A stretch of DNA of 64,000 nt from Micavibrio sp. UBA6145 (GCA_002423205.1 DIUZ01000026.1:446452-510451); one strand, 5' to 3'; shown: positions 8,131-15,471, counted from the first letter of the stretch. Notes: generated from the sequence alone by a model not told the origin. A program made the numbers and translations.

Positions 8131-8514
8131 ATGTCAATGAGCGATCCTCTGGGCGATTTGCTGACACGCATTCGCAACGGACAACAAGCAAAGCTGGCGA
8201 CCATCACGTCGCCGAACTCACGCCTGCGCCGTTCGGTGCTGGACGTGCTGAAGAACGAAGGTTACATCCGCGGCTATAACGCTTCGGATCGCGAGCTTTC
8301 GATCGAACTGAAATACTCGGAAGGCGCTGCCGCCATCCGTACGATCAAGCGCGTATCGACCCCCGGTCGCCGCGTATATTCCAACGTCAAAGGCCTGCGC
8401 ATGGTGCATAACGGCCTTGGCATCACCATCCTGTCGACTCCGCACGGCGTCATGAGCGATCATGTAGCCCGTAAAGAAAATGTCGGCGGCGAAGTACTCT
8501 GCGAGGTGTTCTAA
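8131..8514 (+). CDS. rpsH: Small ribosomal subunit protein S8
   Basis: S8 binds the central domain of 16S rRNA and, in enterobacteria, autoregulates the spc operon. The 127-residue product has MSDPLGDLLTRIRNGQ, VLDVLKNEGYIRGY, the family KRVSTPGRRVYSN and the C-terminal GLGITILSTPHGVMSDHVARK. A second ATG at 8137 could be the real start; AAGGACGAGGAAATCCC favours 8131. The last base of its stop is the first of rplF (TAATG). Confidence 0.96.
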   Translation: MSMSDPLGDLLTRIRNGQQAKLATITSPNSRLRRSVLDVLKNEGYIRGYNASDRELSIELKYSEGAAAIRTIKRVSTPGRRVYSNVKGLRMVHNGLGITILSTPHGVMSDHVARKENVGGEVLCEVF

Positions 8515-9044
8515 TGTCACGCGTAGGCAAACACGCAGTCGCCATTCCGTCAGGCGTTACGGTTGAATTGAAGCCGAACGAACTGAAGGCAAAAGGCAAA
8601 AACGGTGAAGGCAAGATCGCCATCACCAACGACGTCCTCATCACGCAGGCTGACGGCAAAATCACCGTCACCCCGTCTGAAGAAGCGCAGAACAGAGCTA
8701 TGTGGGCAACCACCCAGCGTAACATCGTGAACCTTTTCAAGGGCCTGGATACCGGCTTCGAGAAAAAGCTTGAGATCAACGGCGTCGGTTACCGCGCCCA
8801 GATCGCCGGCAAGGAACTGGTGATGCAGCTTGGTTATTCCCACGACGTGAAATATGCGATCCCGGAAGGCATCAAGATTACGGTCGATAAACAGACTGCA
8901 ATCACCGTTGCTGGTTCTGACAAGCAAAAAGTCGGTCAGGTTGCGGCTGAAATCCGTTCCTGGCGCGAGCCCGAGCCCTACAAAGGCAAAGGCATCAAAT
9001 ACGAGGGTGAGCGTATCATCCGTAAAGAAGGCAAGAAGAAGTAA
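8514..9044 (+). CDS. rplF: Large ribosomal subunit protein L6
   Basis: L6 lies near the factor-binding site of the 50S subunit. The 176-residue sequence has SRVGKHAVAIPSGV at the N-terminus and the family signature EPEPYKGKGIKYEGERIIRKEGKKK at the end (read as two blocks). Start and rpsH stop overlap by one base, consistent with coupled translation. rplR begins 3 bp after the stop. Confidence 0.96.
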   Translation: MSRVGKHAVAIPSGVTVELKPNELKAKGKNGEGKIAITNDVLITQADGKITVTPSEEAQNRAMWATTQRNIVNLFKGLDTGFEKKLEINGVGYRAQIAGKELVMQLGYSHDVKYAIPEGIKITVDKQTAITVAGSDKQKVGQVAAEIRSWREPEPYKGKGIKYEGERIIRKEGKKK

Positions 9045-9047
9045 GAG

Positions 9048-9425
9048 ATGGCCATGAAAAAACCGAAAACAAACACGGTACAGCGCCGCCAGTTCCGCAA
9101 CCGGAATAAAGTCCGCGCCCTGGCCCTCAAAGGTGCTCGCCCGCGTCTGAACGTCTATCGTTCGGCGTCGAACATCTACGCACAGGTCATCGACGACACC
9201 AAAGGTGTCACGCTGGCTTCGGCATCCTCTGCCGATAAGGAACTGAAGACTGCGGTCAAAATTGGCGGTAACGTCAAAGCAGCGGCCGAAGTTGGTAAAC
9301 TCATCGCCGCCCGCGCTAAAAAAGCGGGTGTGAAGCAGGTTGTTTTCGACCGTGGGTCGTACCTGTATCACGGTCGCGTCAAGGCTCTTGCCGACGCTGC
9401 CCGTGAAGGCGGACTGGAATTCTAA
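9048..9425 (+). CDS. rplR: Large ribosomal subunit protein L18
   Basis: L18 binds 5S rRNA together with L5 and L25. Residues 1-125 show RPRLNVYRSASNIYAQVIDD, GNVKAAAEVGKLIAARAKKAGVK and the C-terminal FDRGSYLYHGRVKALADAAREGGLEF pattern (given as parts). Length is a little above the usual ~117-120 through a basic N-terminus. AGAGATGGCC overlaps the start, and rpsE follows after 10 bp. Confidence 0.96.
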   Translation: MAMKKPKTNTVQRRQFRNRNKVRALALKGARPRLNVYRSASNIYAQVIDDTKGVTLASASSADKELKTAVKIGGNVKAAAEVGKLIAARAKKAGVKQVVFDRGSYLYHGRVKALADAAREGGLEF

Positions 9426-9435
9426 GGAGATCATG

Positions 9436-10014
9436 ATGGAACGCCGCGAACCCAAACAACGCTCTGAGGGCAAACGCTCTGAAGGCAAAGAACCAAGCGA
9501 CATCGTTGAAAAACTGGTCGCCATCAACCGTGTCTCCAAAACCGTGAAGGGTGGCCGTCGTTTCGGCTTCTCCGCTCTCGTGGTTGTTGGTGATGGCAAA
9601 GGCCGCGTTGGCCATGGCCACGCCAAGTCGAAAGAAGTTCCGGAAGCGATCAAGAAAGCCACCGAAGCTGCGAAACGCCAAATGGTGCGTATCCCGCTGC
9701 GCGAAGGCCGCACGATCCACCACGACATCAAGGGCCATTTCGGCGCTGGTAAAGTGATCCTGCGTACGGCACCTGCCGGTACCGGTATCATCGCCGGCGG
9801 TCCGATGCGCGCTATCTTCGAAGCCGTTGGTATTCAGGACATCGTCGCAAAAGCAACCGGTACGTCGAACCCGCACAACATGGTGCAGGCAACATTCGAC
9901 GCACTGCAATCCATCCAATCCCCGCGTCAGATCGCGACCCGTCGTGGCAAAAAAGTCAGCGACATCGTGACCAACCGCCAGGGTCAAGGCACTGAAGAGG
10001 CATCCGATGACTAA
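9436..10014 (+). CDS. rpsE: Small ribosomal subunit protein S5
   Basis: S5 is part of the mRNA entry channel and affects decoding accuracy. The protein has NRVSKTVKGGRRFGFSALVV and the dsRBD-like block DGKGRVGHGHAKSKEVPEAI, then the C-terminal S5 fold with GHFGAGKVILRTAPAGTGI. The open frame reaches back into rplR, but AAGGAG at 9424-9429 sits six bases before ATG 9436 (ATG 9433 is a close alternative), so a 192-residue product is chosen. The last 8 bp overlap rpmD (ATGACTAA). Confidence 0.95.
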   Translation: MERREPKQRSEGKRSEGKEPSDIVEKLVAINRVSKTVKGGRRFGFSALVVVGDGKGRVGHGHAKSKEVPEAIKKATEAAKRQMVRIPLREGRTIHHDIKGHFGAGKVILRTAPAGTGIIAGGPMRAIFEAVGIQDIVAKATGTSNPHNMVQATFDALQSIQSPRQIATRRGKKVSDIVTNRQGQGTEEASDD

Positions 10015-10246
10015 GGAAAAAGCACCGGCTAAAAAAGCACCGGCCAAAAAGGCCGCTGCTTCGGGCAAAACCGTAACCGTCCTGCAGACGGGTTCTCCGA
10101 TCGGCCGTACGCCGGACCAGGAAGCAACCCTGAAGGGTCTGGGCCTGAACAAGCGCCACAAGACCCGCACGCTGGAAGATACCCCGGCTGTCCGCGGCAT
10201 GATCAATAAAGTCAAACACCTCGTCAAAATCGTCGACGCGGCTTAA
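10007..10246 (+). CDS. rpmD: Large ribosomal subunit protein L30 with basic N-terminal extension
   Basis: L30 is a small 50S protein. The conserved part (from TVTVLQTGSPIGRTPDQ through the LGLNKRHKTRTLEDTPAVRGM block and VKHLVKIVD) fills residues ~21-79. About 20 residues of Ala/Lys (APAKKAPAKKAAA) precede it; usual L30 has about 60 residues. The start overlaps rpsE by 8 bp. rplO follows after 12 bp with AAGGAGTATTTGGA as RBS. Confidence 0.94.
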   Translation: MTKEKAPAKKAPAKKAAASGKTVTVLQTGSPIGRTPDQEATLKGLGLNKRHKTRTLEDTPAVRGMINKVKHLVKIVDAA

Positions 10247-10258
10247 GGAGTATTTGGA

Positions 10259-10759
10259 ATGAAACTCAACGAACTCAAACCCAAGGCTAATTCGCGCAAG
10301 AAACCGATGCGCGTTGGTCGTGGTATCGGCTCCGGCAAGGGTAAAACCTCTGGCAAGGGCGGTAAGGGTCAAACGGCGCGTACCGGCGTTGCAATCAATG
10401 GTTTCGAAGGTGGTCAAACGCCTCTGTACCGTCGTCTGCCGAAACGCGGCTTCAACAAGCCGAACCGCAAGGCTTACGCTGAAATCAACCTCAGCACCCT
10501 GCAATCAGCTATTGATGCTGGTACGCTCGATGCAAAAAATACCATCGATGAAGCCATGCTGGTTGCCACGAAAGTTGTTCGCCGCAAACAGGACGGCATT
10601 CGTCTGCTGGCCAAAGGCACGCTGAAAGCCAAGCTAACCCTGAAAGTCACCGGTGCTTCGGAAGCTGCCAAGGCTGCTGTCGAAAAAGCCGGCGGCTCGC
10701 TGGAAATCGTTGCCATCGTCCGCAAGCCGGTCGTGCGCAAGAAGCAATACGCAAAATAA
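10259..10759 (+). CDS. rplO: Large ribosomal subunit protein L15
   Basis: L15 is an early 50S assembly protein. The 166-residue product starts MKLNELKPKANSRKKPMRVG, has the Gly-rich GSGKGKTSGKGGKGQTAR region, then GFEGGQTPLYRRLPKRGF, and a C-terminal SEAAKAAVEKAGGSLE. In most bacteria secY follows directly. Here a strong intrinsic terminator lies 20-50 bp downstream and secY starts about 1 kb later, so this is the last gene of the first ribosomal transcription unit. Confidence 0.96.
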   Translation: MKLNELKPKANSRKKPMRVGRGIGSGKGKTSGKGGKGQTARTGVAINGFEGGQTPLYRRLPKRGFNKPNRKAYAEINLSTLQSAIDAGTLDAKNTIDEAMLVATKVVRRKQDGIRLLAKGTLKAKLTLKVTGASEAAKAAVEKAGGSLEIVAIVRKPVVRKKQYAK

Positions 10760-10780
10760 TCATCGCGTCGAAATTTTAAA

Positions 10781-10808
10781 AAAAAGGCCCGCGAAAGCGG
10801 GCTTTTTT
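10781..10808 (+). terminator. Intrinsic terminator after rplO
   Basis: GCCCGC (10787-10792), loop GAAA, GCGGGC (10797-10802), then six T residues. An A run (10778-10785) precedes the stem, so it may also work on the other strand. It ends the S10/spc transcript before secY, at a point where most alphaproteobacteria read straight through. Confidence 0.85.
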
Positions 10809-10868
10809 ATGTTGTACGCCTCCGTAAGCGTACATGTGCTGCACCTGCGCTCAAAACCGGGAATTGCC

Positions 10869-10899
10869 TTGACGGTGATGCGTCGCCGTCTGCTACGGT
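10869..10899 (+). promoter_or_regulatory. Possible sigma70-type promoter of the 60-residue orphan gene
   Basis: TTGACG at 10869-10874 is followed by a weak -10-like TACGGT at 10894-10899 (spacing 19) or CTACGG at 10893 (spacing 18). It lies 34 bp before the small ORF and after the rplO terminator, where a promoter would be needed. The -10 match is poor, so support is modest. Confidence 0.4.
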
Positions 10900-10932
10900 T
10901 ATGCATCGGAAAACCATTGAAAAAGAGATCAT

Positions 10933-11115
10933 ATGAGCACGGAAGCTAAAAAAGCGGATGCCAAGTCACCCTTCGGCACCGTAGGCACAATGCCCGCCAG
11001 CGCACAGGACTGCGGCATGGAAGAAGCCGCCAACTGGGGGTTGCTCAGAGAACCCCGTCACGCGGGTCAGGAACCGCAAAAAGGCCAGACGCCGGAAACA
11101 CCGCGTCCCTTCTGA
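10933..11115 (+). CDS. Orphan small hydrophilic protein between rplO and secY
   Basis: A 60-residue protein I do not recognise: charged and Pro/Gly-rich, with a central CGMEEAANWGLLREPRH segment and no membrane segment or signal peptide. AAAAGAGATC lies just before ATG 10933. It is flanked by its own possible promoter (10869) and a bidirectional terminator (11123-11140), which supports a real gene. It stands where secY normally begins, so it was probably inserted into the spc operon. No function is proposed. Confidence 0.6.
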   Translation: MSTEAKKADAKSPFGTVGTMPASAQDCGMEEAANWGLLREPRHAGQEPQKGQTPETPRPF

Positions 11116-11120
11116 TAAAA

Positions 11121-11147
11121 AAGCCCGGATTTCCCCGGGCTTTTCTT
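11121..11147. terminator. Bidirectional intrinsic terminator
   Basis: GCCCGG (11123-11128), loop ATTTCC, CCGGGC (11135-11140), with an A run before and TTTTCTTTCT after. It lies between the convergent stop codons of the 60-residue gene (11115) and the minus-strand 105-residue gene (11151), and can serve both. Confidence 0.85.
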
Positions 11148-11150
11148 TCT

Positions 11151-11468
11151 TTAGATCGTCATGCCGACAATCTGGACCGGTGTTTCCGCCGGGATCAGGA
11201 AATGATCAAGATGGCTGTTGTCACGGGCTTCCATCACATTGGCCTTGCGCACCGTTACCAGCTGCGCCGGTGTCTGGTTCTCACGCAGCATGTTGAATGT
11301 CTTCGCCAGATGGGCGGGCATGAAAGGCGGACGGGCAAACACGACCTTTTCGGCATGTACGATGCTCCCGTCATAATTGTTCGGCCATACGCCAAAGCGG
11401 GCGTTGTCATTGCCTGCCTCGCCGGTTGCGAATCCAAATGCCTGTAATGTATTGGGACGGGTATTCAT
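11151..11468 (-). CDS. Orphan protein on the minus strand between rplO and secY
   Basis: A 105-residue cytoplasmic-looking protein that I do not recognise. It begins MNTRPNTLQAFGFATGEAG, has a central HAEKVVFARPPFMPAHLAK and ends with HFLIPAETPVQIVGMTI. ATG at 11468 is chosen because AAAGG lies seven bases upstream; ATGs at 11483 and 11519 are alternatives. It runs against the ribosomal genes, shares a terminator with the 60-residue gene, and has a long leader with a promoter (11667-11695) and an intrinsic terminator (11529-11556) before the start. This looks like an independently regulated insertion. Confidence 0.65.
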   Translation of the reverse strand: MNTRPNTLQAFGFATGEAGNDNARFGVWPNNYDGSIVHAEKVVFARPPFMPAHLAKTFNMLRENQTPAQLVTVRKANVMEARDNSHLDHFLIPAETPVQIVGMTI

Positions 11469-11528
11469 GGTACTGCCTTTCATGTTCCTGCGGCCTTTTG
11501 ATGGACCGGGAAGGGGCAAGACCGCAGC

Positions 11529-11556
11529 AAAAAGCCCTTTCCGGTTTGAAAAGGGC
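11529..11556 (-). terminator. Intrinsic terminator in the leader of the minus-strand orphan gene (possible attenuator)
   Basis: Read on the minus strand: GCCCTTT (11556-11550), a nine-base loop, AAAGGGC (11540-11534), then TTTTT (11533-11529). It lies about 60 bases before the start codon and about 105-130 bases after the presumed transcription start. The position before rather than after the gene suggests attenuation, although it could simply end readthrough. Confidence 0.6.
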
Positions 11557-11666
11557 GCAATCAGGTGGTGTTTGATGTGTTTTAAACGTTCAAAAAACCG
11601 GCCGGCCCTTAAAGGACGTACCAGTAATAAAATCGTGCGGTGCAGCGAAGAACGTTCATAGGGTCC

Positions 11667-11695
11667 AAGATGCCGAAATGCCTACAGATTGTCAA
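11667..11695 (-). promoter_or_regulatory. Promoter of the minus-strand orphan gene
   Basis: On the minus strand TTGACA (11695-11690), a 17-base spacer, and CATCTT (11672-11667). The -35 is perfect and the -10 partial. It is back to back with the secY promoter; the two -35 boxes form the inverted repeat GTCAAC-N8-GTTGAC. Confidence 0.5.
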
Positions 11696-11705
11696 CAATG
11701 TCACG

Positions 11706-11734
11706 TTGACGGAATGGGCACCCCTCGGTACTGT
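11706..11734 (+). promoter_or_regulatory. Promoter of secY
   Basis: TTGACG (11706-11711), a 17-base spacer and TACTGT (11729-11734), 38 bp before the secY start. secY needs its own promoter because the upstream ribosomal transcript ends at 10808 and a gene on the opposite strand intervenes. Confidence 0.55.
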
Positions 11735-11772
11735 TCAGCCGACTAAAATTAACTTTTACGGGTAGCATAATC

Positions 11773-13113
11773 ATGGCAACAGCCGGCAATCAATCAGCGC
11801 AATTGAACTGGGGTGTTTTCTCCAAAGCAGTTGAACTCAAGCAGCGTCTTTTGTTCGTACTGGGTGCTCTGGTCATCTATCGCATCGGCACGCACATCCC
11901 GCTGCCCGGCATCGACGTCACCGTGTGGAACGAAATTTACAACCAGAAGGCCGGCGGCATTCTCGACATGTTCAACATGTTCGCCGGTGGCGCGCTTGAG
12001 CGTATGTCCATCTTCTCGCTCAACATCATGCCCTACATTTCGGCATCGATTATCATGCAACTGGCATCATCCATGGTGCCATCGCTGGAAGCCATCAAAA
12101 AAGAAGGCGAAGTCGGCCGCATCAAGATCAACCAGTACACGCGTTATCTGACGGTCCTTCTTGCCTGCATCCAGGCATGGGGTCTGGCCGCAGGCCTTGA
12201 AGGCATGAGCGGCGCATCCGGCTCCGCCGTTATCGATCCGGGCATGTTCTTCCGCGTTTCCACCGTCATCACCATCGTCGGCGGCACCGTGTTCCTGATG
12301 TGGCTGGGTGAACAAATCACGCAGCGCGGTATCGGCAACGGCACATCGCTGCTGATCTATGCGGGTATCGTTGCGGGCCTCCCGCGCGCTGTCGCGTCGC
12401 TGCTTGAACTCACCCGCGAAGGCCAGTTCAACCCGCTCATCCTGCTGGGTATGTGCATCATGGTTGTGGTTGTCATCGTGTTCATCGTCTATATCGAGCG
12501 TGCCCAGCGCCGCGTGCCGGTCCAGTATCCGCGCCGCCAGGTGGGCCAGAATTCCATGGCCTCGGCCCAGATGTCGCATCTGCCGCTGAAACTCAATACC
12601 GCCGGTGTCATCCCGCCGATCTTCGCGTCCTCCCTGCTGTTGTTGCCCATGACTTTGGTGGGCTTCGCAGGGGCTGAAGGCAGCGATATCGTCTCGACCA
12701 TCGCCCGCCATCTGCAACACGGCCAGCCGGTGTACATGATCATGTACGCATTGCTGATCGCGTTCTTCTGCTTCTTTTATACGGCCGTGGTCTTCAATCC
12801 GAAGGAAAACGCCGAGATGCTGAAAAAATACGGCGGTTTCGTCCCCGGCATTCGCCCGGGCCAGCAAACGGCCGAATATCTGGATTTCGTGCTGACGCGC
12901 CTGACGGTGCTGGGCGCGGGCTACATCATTCTGATCTGCCTACTGCCTGAATTCCTGATCTCCAAATACGCCTTGCCGTTCTACTTCGGTGGTACGTCGC
13001 TACTCATCATCGTTTCGGTGACGATGGACACGATGTCCCAGGTACAGGGCCATCTGGTTGCTCACCAGTACGAAGGCATGATCCGTAAATCACGTCTGCG
13101 GAGCCGCCGCTAA
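11773..13113 (+). CDS. secY: Protein translocase subunit SecY
   Basis: SecY is the pore of the Sec translocon in the inner membrane. The 446-residue product has the family pattern: a first membrane helix with LLFVLGALVIYRIGTHIPLPG, the plug region GILDMFNMFAGGALERMSIF, MPYISASIIMQL, the cytoplasmic loop with RRVPVQYPRRQVG and, near the end, the conserved GIRPGQQTAEYLDFVLTRLT. About ten membrane helices are evident. Its stop overlaps the adk start by one base (TAATG). Unlike the usual order it is not preceded by rplO, and no rpmJ or infA is seen nearby. Confidence 0.97.
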   Translation: MATAGNQSAQLNWGVFSKAVELKQRLLFVLGALVIYRIGTHIPLPGIDVTVWNEIYNQKAGGILDMFNMFAGGALERMSIFSLNIMPYISASIIMQLASSMVPSLEAIKKEGEVGRIKINQYTRYLTVLLACIQAWGLAAGLEGMSGASGSAVIDPGMFFRVSTVITIVGGTVFLMWLGEQITQRGIGNGTSLLIYAGIVAGLPRAVASLLELTREGQFNPLILLGMCIMVVVVIVFIVYIERAQRRVPVQYPRRQVGQNSMASAQMSHLPLKLNTAGVIPPIFASSLLLLPMTLVGFAGAEGSDIVSTIARHLQHGQPVYMIMYALLIAFFCFFYTAVVFNPKENAEMLKKYGGFVPGIRPGQQTAEYLDFVLTRLTVLGAGYIILICLLPEFLISKYALPFYFGGTSLLIIVSVTMDTMSQVQGHLVAHQYEGMIRKSRLRSRR

Positions 13114-13697
13114 TGAACATCATCCTGATGGGGCCGCCCGGCGCTGGCAAAGGGACGCAGTCGAAAATCCTCTTCGACAAATACGGTCTCGTCACGTTTT
13201 CAACGGGTGACGAACTCCGCGCCCACGTCAAGAACGGCACCGAGATCGGCCTGAAAGCCAAGGCCATCATGGATGCGGGCAAGCTTGTCTCCGACGATAT
13301 CATCGTCGCCCTGATCGAACACCGCCTTGAACAGGATGATGCCAAAAACGGCATTATTCTCGACGGTGCCGTGCGTACCATCGGCCAGGCCGACGCCGTG
13401 ATCGCGATGCTGGAAAAGCGCGGGCAGAAAATCGACGCCGCGCTTGATCTCGTCGTCGATGAAAACGCCATTCTCGCCCGCGTTGAAAAGCGCGCGGCCG
13501 AAACTGCCGCCAAGGGCGAAACCGTGCGCAAAGATGACCAGCCCGAAGTCGTCGCCAAGCGTATCAATGAATACAAGGATTTCAGCGCTGTCCTCGGACC
13601 CTATTTCGAAAAACTTGGTCTTTTGCACCATATTGACGGTATGAAGCCGATTGACGACGTCACCCGCCAGATCGAAGCGGCACTGCCCCCTCTATGA
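13113..13697 (+). CDS. adk: Adenylate kinase, short-LID form, with altered AMP-site motif
   Basis: Adk converts AMP + ATP to 2 ADP. The 194-residue protein has the P-loop GPPGAGKGT (residues 7-15), the STGD motif, a short LID without the zinc/beta insert (KGETVRKDDQPEVVAKRI), and IDGMKPIDDVT at the end. Odd points: the near-universal DGFPRT is DGAVRT (residues 84-89, Phe86 to Ala and Pro87 to Val; the Arg is kept), and STGDxLR carries Glu. Start overlaps the secY stop by one base, and the end overlaps folKP by four (ATGA). secY-adk linkage is standard. Confidence 0.95.
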   Translation: MNIILMGPPGAGKGTQSKILFDKYGLVTFSTGDELRAHVKNGTEIGLKAKAIMDAGKLVSDDIIVALIEHRLEQDDAKNGIILDGAVRTIGQADAVIAMLEKRGQKIDAALDLVVDENAILARVEKRAAETAAKGETVRKDDQPEVVAKRINEYKDFSAVLGPYFEKLGLLHHIDGMKPIDDVTRQIEAALPPL

Positions 13698-14935
13698 TTG
13701 TCATCGCGCTCGGCTCCAACCTGCCGGGGCGCTTTGCCGATTGCGACGCCGCGCTGGATCACGCCTGCGCGGAAATTCAAAAACACGGCATCAGAATCAC
13801 CGCGCGTTCGCGCACATATTTAACCGCGCCTGTGCCGGCGTCGGACCAGCCATGGTATCACAACGCGGTCATTGCGGTTGATACGGATAAATCCCCGCAT
13901 GACCTGCTCCATACGCTGCGCGCGATCGAGGAAACCATGGGCCGCGTGCGCAGCATTCCCAATGCCGCACGCATCATCGATCTTGATATCATTGCCTATA
14001 AGGATGAGATGATCGACACGCCGGACCTGACACTGCCGCATCCGCGCATGCAGGACCGTGGTTTTGTGCTGAACCCTTTGCGCGATATCGCGCCCAACTG
14101 GACGCACCCTAAAACCAAAAAAACCTTAAGCGAATTGCTGCGCGCCCTGCCCACCGGCAAACAATGGTTCACGGACAAAGATGTCTACATCATGGGTATC
14201 GTCAATGTGACACCGGATTCATTTTCCGACGGCGGAAAATTCATCGACGCGCATAGCGCGGTCACGCACGGGCAGATCTTGGCTGTGGAGGGTGCGGACA
14301 TACTGGATATCGGCGGCGAATCCACGCGACCCGGTTCAGTGATTGTTTCACCGCACGATGAACAGGCACGCATTCTGCCGGTCATCACGGCCCTGCGCGA
14401 CCAGTTCATTTCCGTCGACACACGCAATGCATCCACGATGCGCGCGTCGCTTACACACGGCGCACGCATGATCAACGATATCACCGCGCTGGAAGATCCC
14501 CCCGCGATGGATGTCGCAACGTCATTCGACGGACCCGTATGCCTCATGCATATGCAGGGAACGCCGCAGACGATGCAGGTAAGCCCGACCTACAAAGATG
14601 TTGTGGCGGAAGTGTATGAATATCTGGAACGCCGCATTGCGCATTGTGTCGCCGCCGGTATCGAAAAGGGACGCATTGTCGCCGATCCCGGTTTTGGCTT
14701 CGGCAAAACGCTCGATCACAATATGGCATTGCTGGATGGGTTTGACCGGTTCAGGGGACTTGGCGTTACATTGCTGGCCGGTGTATCCCGCAAACGTTTC
14801 CTTGGCCCCGACATGACCCCGGAGCAGCGTATCGAAGCATCGCTTCAGGCCGCGCGCGATCTGTCGCATCGCGGCGCCCGAATTTTACGGGTACATGATG
14901 TGGCGCAGACACGGGCATTCCTGCAGCTCCTTTAA
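13694..14935 (+). CDS. folKP: Bifunctional HPPK-DHPS folate enzyme (FolK-FolP fusion)
   Basis: Two successive steps of folate synthesis in one 413-residue chain. Residues 1-~150 are 6-hydroxymethyl-7,8-dihydropterin pyrophosphokinase: IALGSNLPGR, RIIDLDII (93-100, Mg-binding Asps) and HPRMQDRGFVLNPL (116-129). Residues ~163-413 are dihydropteroate synthase: GIVNVTPDSFSDGG (168-181), DIGGESTRPG, SVDTRN, DPGFGFGKTLDHN and GVSRKRF. There is no internal stop or restart between the halves. Start overlaps adk by 4 bp, so it is translated with secY-adk. Fused FolKP proteins are known, but placement within the ribosomal cluster is unusual. Confidence 0.93.
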   Translation: MIVIALGSNLPGRFADCDAALDHACAEIQKHGIRITARSRTYLTAPVPASDQPWYHNAVIAVDTDKSPHDLLHTLRAIEETMGRVRSIPNAARIIDLDIIAYKDEMIDTPDLTLPHPRMQDRGFVLNPLRDIAPNWTHPKTKKTLSELLRALPTGKQWFTDKDVYIMGIVNVTPDSFSDGGKFIDAHSAVTHGQILAVEGADILDIGGESTRPGSVIVSPHDEQARILPVITALRDQFISVDTRNASTMRASLTHGARMINDITALEDPPAMDVATSFDGPVCLMHMQGTPQTMQVSPTYKDVVAEVYEYLERRIAHCVAAGIEKGRIVADPGFGFGKTLDHNMALLDGFDRFRGLGVTLLAGVSRKRFLGPDMTPEQRIEASLQAARDLSHRGARILRVHDVAQTRAFLQLL

Positions 14936-14995
14936 ATGCCAGGACCTGTTTAAATGTCAGGACCTGCGCCTTATATCTGAGAAAAAGGGATTTTC

Positions 14996-15382
14996 ATGAT
15001 CAAGCACGTATTTGCCGTTATCTTCGCCGCTGGCCTTGCCACCACCGCCCTGGCCGAAAGCTATGTCGGCGATACAATGAACATCCAGTACCGCAGCACC
15101 GGCTATCTCCAGATCGAGATCGCAGGCCCCCGTGCCCTGGTCGAACGGGCTAAAGGCGTACCCTCCATGCCGGCAGAGGGCTGCGGCTATACCCTGAGCT
15201 GGGGCGATGACACGACCGCCACCCCGTCCACTGACCGCGCCCCATATTGCAGGATCGACCTGAAACACACCTATGCCGCACCCGGCCGCTATGTGATCAA
15301 GTCAACCGTGGCCGCGCCTAGGGACCCCAGCGCGGATGCCAATGGTCAGCTTCATGGCACCCTGGCCGTGATCCTCAACTAG
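14996..15382 (+). CDS. Small secreted protein with PKD-like fold
   Basis: 128 residues with a clear signal peptide (MIKHVFAVIFAAGLATTALA, cleavage after ALA near residue 20), so probably periplasmic. The mature part has two Cys (CGYTLSWGDD and YCRIDL), which could pair. WGDDTT followed by HTYAAPGRYVIKSTV is the pattern of a PKD/Ig-like domain (a WGDG-type turn, then H-TY-PG-Y). The family member is not recognised and no partner is obvious. It is 60 bp after folKP and before the rpsM promoter, with GAGAAAAAGGGA as RBS. Confidence 0.7.
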   Translation: MIKHVFAVIFAAGLATTALAESYVGDTMNIQYRSTGYLQIEIAGPRALVERAKGVPSMPAEGCGYTLSWGDDTTATPSTDRAPYCRIDLKHTYAAPGRYVIKSTVAAPRDPSADANGQLHGTLAVILN

Positions 15383-15423
15383 GCCGATTTTGATTTTTCC
15401 ATAAAATAAGGCCGAATCCCCTG

Positions 15424-15432
15424 TTATCCACA
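15424..15432 (+). promoter_or_regulatory. DnaA-box sequence upstream of the rpsM promoter
   Basis: TTATCCACA is an exact match to the DnaA box consensus TTATNCACA and ends 10 bases before the -35 box of the rpsM promoter. A single site could be chance; position is the only further support. Confidence 0.35.
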
Positions 15433-15442
15433 GAAAATTGTG

Positions 15443-15471
15443 TTGACGGGGTGGGGGCATCCCCATATATT
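15443..15471 (+). promoter_or_regulatory. Promoter of rpsM-rpsK-rpoA-rplQ
   Basis: TTGACG (15443-15448), an exact 17-base spacer, and TATATT (15466-15471). The predicted start near 15479 gives a leader of about 108 bases before rpsM. Both boxes are strong and the spacing ideal. Confidence 0.75.

Noticed and set aside
11377..11661. 94-codon plus-strand frame near the spc interruption
   Set aside because: Opposes the better supported 105-residue gene and its leader terminator; composition is typical of a shadow.
15424..15432. DnaA box as a sign of the replication origin
   Set aside because: A single box without a cluster, an AT-rich unwinding region or origin genes; rpmH-rnpA in this window also lacks dnaA beside it.
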